A stretch of 35,012 nt of DNA from positions 1-35,012 of the forward strand of contig JBFMCL010000004.1 of the NCBI GenBank assembly GCA_040754395.1. Direction: 5' to 3'. The notes beneath the pieces were generated by a model. It was given only the letters and a program-made list of their open reading frames with translations. It was not told where the DNA came from and ran no database searches. Below are positions 24,795 to 33,510 of the stretch, piece by piece (the stretch's first letter is position 1; each line of letters opens with the position of its first letter). Made by a program: the position numbers and the translations under genes. Source of the DNA: Nitrospirota bacterium (GTDB lineage Bacteria > Nitrospirota > Thermodesulfovibrionia > Thermodesulfovibrionales > SM23-35).

Positions 24795-26042
24795 TTATCC
24801 CACTATACCCGAGAGGGTATCTTTAGAAACCGGTCCATACACAGTAAGGGAAAATAAATCCTTTTGCACTATTTCTTCTGCCAGATCCCTGATCTGCGCC
24901 AATGTAATCAAGTCAATCATATTCATGATCTCTTTCGGAGAACAGTGCTTTTCATAATAGATCTCCTGGCGCGCGATATTATTCATCCTGCTGCTGGAAG
25001 ACTCAAGACCGAGTATTATATTTCCCTTCAGCTGGTTTTTTGCACGCTGCAGTTCCGCCTCAGTGACAGTCTCCCGCAGTGTATAGATTTCTTTCAGGAC
25101 GAGTTCAATTACCTCCGTAACCTTTTTTCTGCTGACACCTGCGTAAACTCCCCATAATCCTGTATCAACATAGGATGCGACAAAGGAGTATATCGCGTAA
25201 GCCAGTCCTCTCTTTTCTCTTATCTCCTGGAACAGCCGGGAACTCACTCCTGCACCCAAAATAGTGTTCAGCGTGAAGAGGCAATATCGTTCCTTACTCG
25301 CATGGGGCACCCCTTTCATTCCCAGGCACAGGTGGGCTTCTGAGAGGTCCTTGTGGATTACTTCCACCTTGCTCCGGAAAACAGGAGGCTCTCCGGCTTC
25401 AGGCTGTGAACCGCGTTTGAGACTGCCAAGATTCTTTTTCAGCAGAGTGAGAAGATGTTCAGCCTCGAAATTGCCAGCACATGATATGACTGTGTCCTTC
25501 GTCCCGTAATATTTTCTGATGTGAGATATCAGGTCATTACGTGTAAAGCCTTTTATTGTCTCTCTTCTGCCAAGAACAGACTGTCCAAGACTGTTCTGTC
25601 CCCATATGTTCTGATTGGCAAGATCATGGATATAGTCATCCGGAGTGTCCTCGACCATTTTTATCTCTTCTTTGATAATCTTTTTTTCCTTTTCTATGTC
25701 TTCATCAGGGAAAGTCGAATTGAGGAAGATATCTGTCAGGAGATCGAGACCCTGGTCAAGGTATTCGTCGAGAACCTTCACATAAAAAGTCGTTGTCTCC
25801 CTGGATGTGAAGGCATTGAGTTCCCCGCCGAGTGAATCTATCTCAAAAGCGATGTCCTTTGCTGAACGCTTCTTTGTTCCCTTAAAAAACATATGTTCAA
25901 GGAAGTGAGATATGCCGTTCATTGCATGGGTTTCGTGCCTTGAACCGACCTTAACCCATATCCCCAGCACAACAGACCTCATATTCTTGAGAGGCTCCAT
26001 AACTACCGGAAGGTTGTTGGAAAGAATTTCTTTTTTAAACAT
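24795..26042 (-). CDS. M16 family zinc metallopeptidase (processing-protease-like)
   Basis: A 415-aa protein with the inverted zinc motif HFLEH (H46, E49, H50) in GISHFLEHMFFKGT and a downstream Glu-rich segment (IIKEEIKMVEDTPDD) that should supply the third ligand. The C-terminal inactive half has SRLFQEIREKRGLAYAI, which helps hold peptides. It resembles Bacillus MlpA/YmxG, commonly encoded after rpsO-pnp, as here. No signal peptide, so cytoplasmic. AGGGA lies near the ATG. An intrinsic terminator separates it from pnp, so it may need its own promoter or readthrough. Confidence 0.9.
   Translation of the reverse strand: MFKKEILSNNLPVVMEPLKNMRSVVLGIWVKVGSRHETHAMNGISHFLEHMFFKGTKKRSAKDIAFEIDSLGGELNAFTSRETTTFYVKVLDEYLDQGLDLLTDIFLNSTFPDEDIEKEKKIIKEEIKMVEDTPDDYIHDLANQNIWGQNSLGQSVLGRRETIKGFTRNDLISHIRKYYGTKDTVISCAGNFEAEHLLTLLKKNLGSLKRGSQPEAGEPPVFRSKVEVIHKDLSEAHLCLGMKGVPHASKERYCLFTLNTILGAGVSSRLFQEIREKRGLAYAIYSFVASYVDTGLWGVYAGVSRKKVTEVIELVLKEIYTLRETVTEAELQRAKNQLKGNIILGLESSSSRMNNIARQEIYYEKHCSPKEIMNMIDLITLAQIRDLAEEIVQKDLFSLTVYGPVSKDTLSGIVG
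24805..24826 (+). terminator. Possible weak terminator of the signalling operon
   Basis: ATACCC-GAGA-GGGTAT forms a stem with a tight tetraloop, followed by CTTTAG, about 20 bp after the receiver gene. It lies inside the end of the opposite-strand peptidase gene. The T-run is poor, so confidence is low. Confidence 0.3.
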
Positions 26043-26120
26043 ATCTATTTCCCTAATCTCGTTTTTTTACTCTGTGAACATACCCAGATCCATTGAATGC
26101 CGGAATCCTTTCCAACCTGA

Positions 26121-26158
26121 AAAAAGAAAGAGGGGATATACCGCATCTATCCCCCTCT
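26121..26158 (-). terminator. Intrinsic terminator after pnp
   Basis: On the minus strand, AGAGGGGGATA and TATCCCCTCT (with one extra base in one arm) flank a loop, followed by TTCTTTTTT. It lies 26 bases beyond the pnp stop codon and is a strong rho-independent terminator. Confidence 0.75.
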
Positions 26159-26183
26159 CATTCTGCATCGTATGGTCCGGCTG

Positions 26184-28277
26184 CTATTTTCTGGACGTTT
26201 CCTGTTCTCTCAGTGCTTCTTTTCTTGACAGGCGTATTCTGCCCATCTTGTCTATCTCGATAACCTTCACGAGCACTTCGTCTCCTTCGTGAATCTCATC
26301 GGTAACCTTTGCTATCCTCTTATCAGATATCTGAGATATATGAAGGAGCCCTTCTGTCCCCGGCATGATTTCTACAAATGCACCGAAATCCATAATTCTT
26401 TTCGCCTTGCCGAGATAGATTTTGCCCAGTTCGGCCTCTGCGGTAATGCTGTTAATTATGTCGATCGCTTTTTGCGCAGATTCTCCGTCAGGTGAGGCAA
26501 TATTGATAATGCCGCTGTCTTCTATATCTATCTTGACACCAGTCTGCTCCACTATTCCGCGGATAACTTTTCCTCCGGTACCGATGACATCCCTTATCTT
26601 TTCCTGCTTGATCTGTAAGGTATAAATACGCGGAGCGTACTGTGCAAGATTCTCTCTCGGAACACTCACCGTTTCCTTCATCTTTTCAAGGATGAAAAGC
26701 CTTCCCTGCCTTGCCTGTTCGATCGCTTTTTCCATTATTTCCTTTGAAATACCGCCTATTTTCGTATCAAGCTGAAAGGCGGTGATTCCCTTTTCCGTTC
26801 CTGTAACTTTGAAATCCATATCTCCGAGGTGGTCCTCGAGTCCAAGGATATCATTAAGAATCACAACAGTATCGTCTTCTTTAATAAGTCCCATTGCGAT
26901 TCCTGCGACATGGGTTCTGATTGGTACCCCCGCGTCCATCAATGCAAGTGAACCTCCGCATACTGATGCCATGGAAGAGGAACCGTTCGACTCCAGAATG
27001 TCCGAGACTATCCTTATCGTATAAGGAAATTCTGCCTTGGGCGGTATGACTGCCTTTATTGCCCGTTCGGCGAGGTTCCCGTGCCCTATTTCCCTTCTCC
27101 CGGGAGACCTCAGGGGCTTTACTTCCCCAACACTGAACGGGGGAAAATTATAATGCAGCATGAAAGTCTTGTAAGACTCTCCGTCAAGAGAATCTATCTT
27201 CTGTTCGTCATCCGATGTTCCAAGGGTCACGACCGCAAGGCATTGGGTCTCACCCCTTATAAAGAGCGCAGATCCGTGTGTTCTTGGCAAAACACTTATT
27301 TCAGAACTGATATTCCTGATTTCTTCAGGGCGCCTGCCGTCCGCTCTCTTATTTTCATTGATTATCATACCCCTCACGAGGTTTTTCTCAATATCATTGA
27401 ATACAGAGATTATGTTCATGGTAATGTCTTTCTCCTCTGTATTCAGCTTTTCTACCGCATTTTTCAGAACGGCATCAAGTGCATTCTGACGTCTCATTTT
27501 ATCAGGGATTGTGATAGCAGATTTTATCTTTTCAAGACAAAAATCCCTGACAGCACTGATTAGCAAATCATCAGGAACAGGCTCAATCACCGTTCTTTTT
27601 TCCTTGCCCGCAATTGAACGCAGTTCGTTCTGCACTGAGCAGATACGCTTTATTTCCTGGTGAGCTACATTTAGCGCATCAAGAAGGTCGCGCTCTGATA
27701 TCTCCTGAGCCTCACCTTCCACCATCACTACAGCCTCTGCTGTACCTGCCACAACCAGGTTCATGTCACATTCCTCAACCTCCCTGAGGTCGGGGTTTAT
27801 CACAAATGACCCGGCAATCCTTCCGATCCTTACTGCGCTGACGGGTGCGTTAAAGGGAATATCTGAAATATTCAGTGCAGCAGACATACAGATGATTCCG
27901 AGTATATCCGCGATGTTTTCGCTTCCATACGACAAGACATTGATAATGCCCTGTGTTTCATAGTAAAACCCCTTCGGGAAAAGAGGCCTGATTGGCCTGT
28001 CTATGAGGCGGGAAGTGAGTATCTCTTTTTCTGAGGGTCTGCCTTCTCTCTTGAAAAATCCCCCCGGGATTTTTCCAGCAGCGTATGCCTTTTCCTGATA
28101 GTCTATCGTAAGGGGGAAAAAGTCAAGACCTTCCTTCGGTGTCTTGTCTGCAACCGCGGTTGCCAGAACTACTGTATCGCCGTACTGAACGACAACCGCT
28201 CCGTCAGCCTGTCTTGCCATTTTTCCTGTCTGAAAAGAAAGTGTTCTTCCTCTAAGTTCAATATCAACTGTTTTCAT
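26184..28277 (-). CDS. pnp: Polynucleotide phosphorylase
   Basis: 3'-5' phosphorolytic exoribonuclease of the degradosome. Two RNase PH-like halves are present: the first has GDTVVLATAV, FFKREGRPSEKE and RLIDRPIRPLFP; the second has RRPEEIRNI, SALFIRGETQ, LRSPGRREIGHG and MDFKVTGT. A KH domain (GTGGKVIRGI) and an S1 domain (GKAKRIMDFGAFVEIMPGTEGLLH) close the 697-aa protein, the usual length. The ATG overlaps the rpsO stop by one base (TAATG), so the two are translationally coupled as in the classical rpsO-pnp operon. Confidence 0.98.
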   Translation of the reverse strand: MKTVDIELRGRTLSFQTGKMARQADGAVVVQYGDTVVLATAVADKTPKEGLDFFPLTIDYQEKAYAAGKIPGGFFKREGRPSEKEILTSRLIDRPIRPLFPKGFYYETQGIINVLSYGSENIADILGIICMSAALNISDIPFNAPVSAVRIGRIAGSFVINPDLREVEECDMNLVVAGTAEAVVMVEGEAQEISERDLLDALNVAHQEIKRICSVQNELRSIAGKEKRTVIEPVPDDLLISAVRDFCLEKIKSAITIPDKMRRQNALDAVLKNAVEKLNTEEKDITMNIISVFNDIEKNLVRGMIINENKRADGRRPEEIRNISSEISVLPRTHGSALFIRGETQCLAVVTLGTSDDEQKIDSLDGESYKTFMLHYNFPPFSVGEVKPLRSPGRREIGHGNLAERAIKAVIPPKAEFPYTIRIVSDILESNGSSSMASVCGGSLALMDAGVPIRTHVAGIAMGLIKEDDTVVILNDILGLEDHLGDMDFKVTGTEKGITAFQLDTKIGGISKEIMEKAIEQARQGRLFILEKMKETVSVPRENLAQYAPRIYTLQIKQEKIRDVIGTGGKVIRGIVEQTGVKIDIEDSGIINIASPDGESAQKAIDIINSITAEAELGKIYLGKAKRIMDFGAFVEIMPGTEGLLHISQISDKRIAKVTDEIHEGDEVLVKVIEIDKMGRIRLSRKEALREQETSRK

Positions 28278-28546
28278 TATTTTCTGATTTCCAGACGCTG
28301 GATAACCTTTTCGTACCTGTCCTTGTCGGACGTCTTCAGGTAATCAAGTAATTTGCGTCTCTGGCTTACGAGCTTCAAAAGACCCCTTCTTGAGTGATGG
28401 TCTTTCTTATGTGTTTTGAAATGCTCGGTAAGATAATTTATACGTGAACTTAACAGCGCTATCTGGACTTCAGGCGAGCCTGTATCGCCATCGTGAAGTT
28501 TGTAGTCGTTGATGATAGTCTGTTTTTGTGATTTATCAATGGACAT
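28277..28546 (-). CDS. rpsO: 30S ribosomal protein S15
   Basis: An 89-aa protein. It has the S15 markers [32 protein letters not shown] and the C-terminal RRKLLDYL. It binds the central domain of 16S rRNA early in assembly. A strong AAGGTGGTG lies five nt before the ATG. The stop overlaps the pnp start by one base. A weak promoter, TTTACA with TAATGT 18 bp downstream, may lie 20-60 bases upstream, after the ppdK terminator. Confidence 0.97.
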   Translation of the reverse strand: MSIDKSQKQTIINDYKLHDGDTGSPEVQIALLSSRINYLTEHFKTHKKDHHSRRGLLKLVSQRRKLLDYLKTSDKDRYEKVIQRLEIRK

Positions 28547-28630
28547 CTATTCACCACCTTTCAAAAATTTGTAACATTTACATTACCATATATTCTTTTC
28601 TTCTGTAAAGATAACCTCCCCTCCGGGAAT

Positions 28631-28671
28631 AAAAAAACAACGGCTGGGAATTCATAATTCCTCAACCGTTG
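28631..28671 (-). terminator. Intrinsic terminator after ppdK
   Basis: On the minus strand, CAACGGTTGAGGAATT and AATTCCCAGCCGTTG pair around ATG with a single bulge and one G-U pair, then TTTTTTT follows. This is the strongest hairpin in the window. It insulates rpsO-pnp from ppdK. Confidence 0.85.
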
Positions 28672-28707
28672 CCTGAGATGTCTGATCAGATGCTCGTCAA
28701 CAGGATA

Positions 28708-31377
28708 TCATACAGTACTCTTGCTTAAATCAATCTTTGTTTTTTCCTTCAGCGTTGCCTGCGCTGCCGCGAGCTTTGCGATAGGCACCCTGTATGGCGA
28801 ACAGCTCACATAATCAAGTCCTATTTTATGGCAGAATTCAACAGATTTCGGATCTCCTCCGTGCTCCCCGCATATGCCCATCTTCAGGTTTTTCTTCACC
28901 TTTCTGCCTTTTTGGACAGCTATTTCCATCAGAAGACCGATTCCGTTCATATCTATGGTGATAAAGGGATCATTTTCAAGAATGCCTTTTTCCACATAGT
29001 AGGGAAGAAATCTTCCCGCATCATCCCTTGAAAGGCCGAATGTTGTTTGAGTAAGGTCATTTGTGCCAAATGAATAAAAATCTGCCTGCGCTGCGATCTC
29101 ATCAGCGGTAATGCAGGCTCTCGGAAGTTCTATCATTGTGCCCACAGTATAGGCAACCTTAGCCTTGTATTCCTTTTTCACTTCCTCCGCGACGCTCACT
29201 GTAAGTTCCCTCATCATGGAAAGTTCCTTAACATGTCCGACCAGCGGTATCATAATTTCTGGGATAACCTTTACTCTCTGTTTTGCGAGTTCGCATGCAG
29301 CCTCCATGATAGCCCTCACCTGCATTTCATAGATTTCGGGATAGGTGATTCCAAGACGACATCCCCTGTGTCCGAGCATCGGATTGAACTCCTGAAGAAC
29401 CCTGTTTCTCGCCCTCAGCTTTTCCGCAGGCACATCCATTGAGACAGAAAGCGCGCGTATTTCTTCATCGGTATGAGGCAGGAACTCGTGAAGCGGAGGA
29501 TCTAGAAGACGAATTGTAACAGGAAGTCCCTTCATGACTTTGAATATGCCGATAAAATCGCTCTTTTGCATGGGAAGAATCTTTGCAAGGGCCTTCTTCC
29601 TTCCCTCAGTATCGTCCGAAAGGATCATCTCCCTTACCGCGCTGATTCTTTCAGGGTCGAAAAACATATGTTCCGTTCTGCACAGACCGATCCCCTGCGC
29701 TCCAAATTTCCTTGCAACTACCGAATCATGAGGGGTATCGGCGTTTGTTCTCACACCTATTTTTCTGTATTCGTCAATCCATTTCATGAATATGCCGAAA
29801 TCACCCGTCAGCTCGGGTGTTACAAGCGGTGCCTTTCCCATCATCACTTCACCGGTCGTTCCGTTAAGTGTAATGTAGTCGCCCTCTTTTATCGTAAGAT
29901 CATTTACGGTAAAATATTTCTGTACTTCATTGACATTTATTGTGCCGCATCCGGCGACACAGCATTTTCCCATGCCCCTTGCAACAACAGCAGCATGAGA
30001 TGTCATGCCACCCCGTGCAGTAAGAATACCCTGTGCGGCATTCATACCGCCGATATCTTCAGGTGAGGTTTCAGTTCTGACTAAAATAACCTTTTCACCC
30101 TTGTCTGCTGCACGCTCGGCATCCTCTGCAGTAAAAACTGCCTTTCCTACGGCAGCACCAGGTGAAGCTGGGAGTCCTTTTGCTATCACCTTGACCTCGG
30201 CCTTCGGATCGATCATGGGATGCAGCAACTGATCCAGCTGCTGGGGATCAATCCTCAATATCGCAGTCTTTTTGTCAATAAGTCTTTCCCTGACCATGTC
30301 GATGGCAATCTTGAGCGCAGCTGCAGCAGTCCTCTTCCCTACCCTTGTCTGCAGCATGTAAAGTTTCCCTTCCTGCACAGTGAACTCGATATCCAGCATG
30401 TCCCTGTAATGTTTTTCCAGTTTTTTATATATCGCGTTTAGTTCCTTGTACGCTTTCGGAAGACGTTTTTTCAGCTCTTCTATTTTCAGTGGAGTCCTGA
30501 TACCGGCAACCACATCTTCGCCCTGGGCGTTGATAAGACATTCCGCAAAAAATTTATTCTTTCCTGTTGACGGGTCTCTTGTGAAACCAACCCCTGTACC
30601 AGAATTTTTACCAAGATTGCCGAATACCATAGACTGAATATTGCATGCTGTTCCGAGATCATCAGGAATCTCATTAAGTTTTCTGTATTTCATCGCCCGT
30701 TCTCCAAACCAGGAACCGAAGACTGCATTGATCGCCTTTCTGAGCTGCTCAAGGGGGTCATTTGGAAAATCTTCTCCAGTGCTTCTTTTGTAGATAATCT
30801 TGAATTCCTCGACAATTTCCCTAAGGTCATCCGCCGAAAGTTCGGTATCCAGGCGCACTCCCCTTTTTTCTTTCATCTCTTCCAGAGCTTTTTCGAACCG
30901 CTGCCTGTCGATACCCATTACTATGCTCCCGAACATTGTGATAAGCCGTCTGAATGCATCGTATACAAAACGTTCATTTCCGGTCTTCTGTATCATTGCA
31001 GTTATCGTTTTTTCGTTAAGGCCGAGATTGAGAACCGTGTCCATCATTCCCGGCATAGAAAATTTTGCTCCGGATCTTACAGAAAGCAGCAGGGGATTTC
31101 CAGGATCTCCGAATTTCAGGCCCATAGCCTTTTCAACCTTTTTCAGATTCTCGAGAACCTGCTGCCACATCCCTGAAGGGTGTTTTTTTCCGTTCCTGAA
31201 ATATTCATTGCAGGCCGCTGTTGTAATAGTAAAGCCAGCAGGAACAGGGATCTTCAGATTCGTCATCTCTGCAAGTCCGGCGCCTTTTCCGCCGAGGAGG
31301 TCTTTCATATCTCCCCTTCCGTCAGCCTTGCCACCGCCGAAAAAGTAAACATATCTTTTCACAGCCTTTTTAGCCAT
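28708..31377 (-). CDS. ppdK: Pyruvate, phosphate dikinase
   Basis: Reversibly converts pyruvate, ATP and Pi to PEP, AMP and PPi. The N-terminal nucleotide-binding region has LLGGKGAGLAEMT and SVRSGAKFSMPGMMDT. The swivelling phosphohistidine domain has GGMTSHAAVVARGMGK with H461. The C-terminal PEP/pyruvate domain has GIGLCRTEHMF, MLGHRGCRL, FSFGTNDLTQ and GICGEHGGD with the catalytic Cys. The 889-aa protein is full length. GGGAGG lies 8 nt before the ATG. In anaerobes this enzyme often works in gluconeogenesis or PPi-linked glycolysis. Monocistronic: own promoter and terminator. Confidence 0.98.
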   Translation of the reverse strand: MAKKAVKRYVYFFGGGKADGRGDMKDLLGGKGAGLAEMTNLKIPVPAGFTITTAACNEYFRNGKKHPSGMWQQVLENLKKVEKAMGLKFGDPGNPLLLSVRSGAKFSMPGMMDTVLNLGLNEKTITAMIQKTGNERFVYDAFRRLITMFGSIVMGIDRQRFEKALEEMKEKRGVRLDTELSADDLREIVEEFKIIYKRSTGEDFPNDPLEQLRKAINAVFGSWFGERAMKYRKLNEIPDDLGTACNIQSMVFGNLGKNSGTGVGFTRDPSTGKNKFFAECLINAQGEDVVAGIRTPLKIEELKKRLPKAYKELNAIYKKLEKHYRDMLDIEFTVQEGKLYMLQTRVGKRTAAAALKIAIDMVRERLIDKKTAILRIDPQQLDQLLHPMIDPKAEVKVIAKGLPASPGAAVGKAVFTAEDAERAADKGEKVILVRTETSPEDIGGMNAAQGILTARGGMTSHAAVVARGMGKCCVAGCGTINVNEVQKYFTVNDLTIKEGDYITLNGTTGEVMMGKAPLVTPELTGDFGIFMKWIDEYRKIGVRTNADTPHDSVVARKFGAQGIGLCRTEHMFFDPERISAVREMILSDDTEGRKKALAKILPMQKSDFIGIFKVMKGLPVTIRLLDPPLHEFLPHTDEEIRALSVSMDVPAEKLRARNRVLQEFNPMLGHRGCRLGITYPEIYEMQVRAIMEAACELAKQRVKVIPEIMIPLVGHVKELSMMRELTVSVAEEVKKEYKAKVAYTVGTMIELPRACITADEIAAQADFYSFGTNDLTQTTFGLSRDDAGRFLPYYVEKGILENDPFITIDMNGIGLLMEIAVQKGRKVKKNLKMGICGEHGGDPKSVEFCHKIGLDYVSCSPYRVPIAKLAAAQATLKEKTKIDLSKSTV

Positions 31378-31410
31378 TAATGTAGCCTCCCGATAGCGAT
31401 TTTAGCTAAT

Positions 31411-31439
31411 AGAATACCTCATAGCAACAATAAATTCAA
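31411..31439 (-). promoter_or_regulatory. ppdK promoter
   Basis: On the minus strand TTGAAT (31434-31439), a 17-bp spacer and TATTCT (31411-31416) lead to a start about 27 nt before the ppdK ATG, leaving room for the strong ribosome-binding site. Confidence 0.55.
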
Positions 31440-31546
31440 TCAGATGATCCGCCCTGTAAAGGCAGAATAGTCGCAGGAAGAAGGGTGAGATTGAAGCGTG
31501 AAAAACTTGCATTTTCATTTTGCCCTGTCACCATTGATCTGGCAGC

Positions 31547-31575
31547 TTGACAAATGTTTTTCCCTGTTAGAGAAT
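31547..31575 (+). promoter_or_regulatory. Promoter of the secreted redox operon
   Basis: A perfect TTGACA (31547-31552), a 17-bp spacer and GAGAAT (31570-31575) precede the first redox gene by about 50 nt. A weaker GG-N10-GC sigma-54-like match (31460-31475) also lies upstream but deviates from consensus. Confidence 0.5.
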
Positions 31576-31626
31576 GGTGATATAGGGAAATCCGCACTCT
31601 CATATCATGCATCTAAAGGGGGATTC

Positions 31627-32211
31627 ATGAAAAGAAAACTGATTGCTTTTCTTGCCGTTACAGCCTGTGTGTTTTTTTCTGTTCAGATGTTATTTGCCGC
31701 AGGAAATGTGCCTGAAAAAGGTGAGATATTTCCTGAAATAACACTTCCTGTTCCGGAAAGAACTCATGAAACAGAATATCTTGGAATCAAAGAAAAAACC
31801 CATTTCATGATATCCCAGATCAATGCCGACTTGATTATAGTCGAGATATTCAGCATGTACTGCCCCTATTGCCAGAAAGAGGCTCCCAATGTCAATGAGC
31901 TTTTTGCACTCATCGAACAAAGTGAAAAATATAGTTGCAGGGTTAAAATCATAGGTATCGGCGCGGGAAATACACCGTTTGAAGTAGATGTCTTCAGAAG
32001 CCAGTACAATATCCGGTTCCCTCTTTTTTCCGATGAGACGTTTTCTATTCACAAAAAAATCGGAGAGGTCAGGACCCCGCACTTCTTCGTTATCCGAAAT
32101 ACTCCCGACGGGAAAGGAAAAATGGTATATTCAGAGGTGGGAAGCATACAGGACCCCGCAAAATTCCTTGAGCGTATAATAAGAGAATCAGCAATAAGGC
32201 AGGAGGAATAA
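31627..32211 (+). CDS. Secreted thioredoxin-like protein with CPYC motif
   Basis: A 194-aa protein with a Sec signal (MKRKLIAFLAVTACVFF onward, cleavage near residue 25). The thioredoxin fold has the redox motif CPYC (C79-C82) in IFSMYCPYCQKEAPN and a cis-Pro segment VRTPHFFV. CPYC is the glutaredoxin-type motif; a further Cys follows in YSCRVKI. The ATG is preceded by AAAGGGGG. The frame is open for another 43 codons upstream, but the signal peptide and binding site fix this start. It resembles the last gene of the cassette over most of its length, indicating duplication. Probably a periplasmic thiol reductant or oxidase. Confidence 0.85.
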   Translation: MKRKLIAFLAVTACVFFSVQMLFAAGNVPEKGEIFPEITLPVPERTHETEYLGIKEKTHFMISQINADLIIVEIFSMYCPYCQKEAPNVNELFALIEQSEKYSCRVKIIGIGAGNTPFEVDVFRSQYNIRFPLFSDETFSIHKKIGEVRTPHFFVIRNTPDGKGKMVYSEVGSIQDPAKFLERIIRESAIRQEE

Positions 32212-32213
32212 CC

Positions 32214-32822
32214 ATGTTACGTACACGCAAGATTTCCCTTCTTTTCGTAATCGTATTTTTCGTTCTGCTTTTGTCTTCAGGCGCTTCTTATGGCATATCG
32301 GAACAGTTCAAGGGAAAGATATATGCTCCCGGATCGCTCAAGCCTGTAGACAGCAGCACGGAACTTAAACCGGGCATGAAGGCCCCTGTTTTTACTCTTC
32401 CATCCACAGGGGGAGAAAAGATATCGCTCGCCAAGTTTCGTGACAAGAAAAATGTCGTTATTTCCTTTGTCCCTGCAGCATGGACACCAGTCTGTTCGGA
32501 CCAGTGGCCGGGATACAATATCGCAAAGCATATTTTTGAAAAAAATAATGCAATTCTGATTGGTATCACCGTCGACAATATCCCTACCCTGTTTGCCTGG
32601 ACACGGGAAATGGGCGAACTCTGGTTTCCTGTTCTCTCGGATTTCTGGCCTCATGGTGCTGTCTCGAAGGAATACGGAGTTCTCCGTTCCGATGGTACTG
32701 CTGAACGAGCGTTGTTTATCGTAGACAAAAAGGGTATTATCCGCTATATCGATGTTCACGATATCAACACGAGACCATCACTCGATGTTCTGGTCAAAGA
32801 ACTTGAAAAACTTGAGAAATAG
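32214..32822 (+). CDS. Secreted peroxiredoxin (AhpC/TSA family) with one cysteine
   Basis: A signal peptide (hydrophobic about 8-23, cleavage after the GASYG region) precedes an AhpC/TSA peroxiredoxin domain. The active-site P87-x3-T91-x2-C94 (PAAWTPVC) is intact and contains the only Cys of the whole protein. It is therefore a 1-Cys peroxiredoxin that needs an outside thiol to be recycled. It reduces hydrogen or organic peroxides in the periplasm. AGGAGG lies 7-8 nt before the ATG, and the gene starts 2 nt after the CPYC protein. The next thioredoxin-like gene overlaps its end. Confidence 0.88.
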   Translation: MLRTRKISLLFVIVFFVLLLSSGASYGISEQFKGKIYAPGSLKPVDSSTELKPGMKAPVFTLPSTGGEKISLAKFRDKKNVVISFVPAAWTPVCSDQWPGYNIAKHIFEKNNAILIGITVDNIPTLFAWTREMGELWFPVLSDFWPHGAVSKEYGVLRSDGTAERALFIVDKKGIIRYIDVHDINTRPSLDVLVKELEKLEK

Positions 32823-33387
32823 AAAAAAATATCCTGTCCTGATTATGATACTTTTTGTAATGCTTTTTTCTTCTGCATTCCTGTCTGCTGATGTCATGAA
32901 AATATCAAAAAAACCCCGATTCCCGGAGCTTTCATTCACAAATACTCTTACAGCCGATGAACAGAAATATCTTGGGATATCTCGGAAGAGGACTTTTCCG
33001 TTCCATGACGTGAAAGGATCACTGATCATCATCGAGATATTCAATACCTACTGTACCAGTTGTCCGCGCAATGTTCCTGTCCTGAACAATGCATTATTTT
33101 CTGTCGAACGTGATCAAGGACTGAGAGACAGGGTAAAAATCGTTGCAATAGCCGTCGGTAATACTGCAAATGAAGTAAGAGAATACAAAAAAATCCACAA
33201 AACGCGCTATCCAATTGTTACAGACTACAGTTTCTCAGCCCATAAGGCGCTTGGAAACCCCCGGGTACCTTTTACCCTCTTTGTAAAAAGGGATTCTTCT
33301 GGCAGATTATTCATCCACCAGACACATAGCGGATTATTCGAACCGCCTGATTCACTCTTCAGGACTATTCGCAGTCTTGCCGTGTAG
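32785..33387 (+). CDS. Secreted thioredoxin-like protein with CTSC motif, paralogue of the CPYC protein
   Basis: About 200 aa with a hydrophobic signal (VLIMILFVMLFSSAFLSA) and a thioredoxin fold with CTSC (C90-C93 from this start) in IFNTYCTSCPRN. A cis-Pro region PRVPFTLFV follows. It shares KYLGI, IEIF, RVKI and GNT segments and overall order with the CPYC gene, so the two are paralogues. The start is uncertain. ATG 32785 overlaps the peroxiredoxin by 38 nt. TTG 32803 (KNLRNRKK) gives a neater signal peptide. ATG 32845 would leave a very short n-region. No clear ribosome-binding site exists for any, which fits coupling to the peroxiredoxin. Confidence 0.78.
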   Translation: MFWSKNLKNLRNRKKYPVLIMILFVMLFSSAFLSADVMKISKKPRFPELSFTNTLTADEQKYLGISRKRTFPFHDVKGSLIIIEIFNTYCTSCPRNVPVLNNALFSVERDQGLRDRVKIVAIAVGNTANEVREYKKIHKTRYPIVTDYSFSAHKALGNPRVPFTLFVKRDSSGRLFIHQTHSGLFEPPDSLFRTIRSLAV

Positions 33388-33510
33388 CTATGAAATCCCG
33401 TGACTCCATACCCTCCGGCAAGGTAGAATAGTAAAGATAAAGACTATGTATGGTCTTGCTCTTTATTTCTATACAGATGATACTTGCAGACACATGATAC
33501 GGAGGGACAT

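Noticed and set aside
28547-28630. Possible S15 autoregulatory RNA before rpsO (TGTAA-ATG-TTACA repeat)
   Set aside because: The repeat is short and no pseudoknot or known S15-binding leader could be recognised by eye.
31460-31475. Second sigma-54-like motif before the redox operon
   Set aside because: GG-N10-GC spacing is right, but AGGCAG and TCGCA deviate from consensus, and a TTGACA promoter lies nearer the gene.
31498-31626. 43-codon upstream extension of the CPYC thioredoxin-like gene
   Set aside because: The ATG at 31627 has a strong binding site and starts a proper signal peptide; the extension would mask it and contains the promoter.
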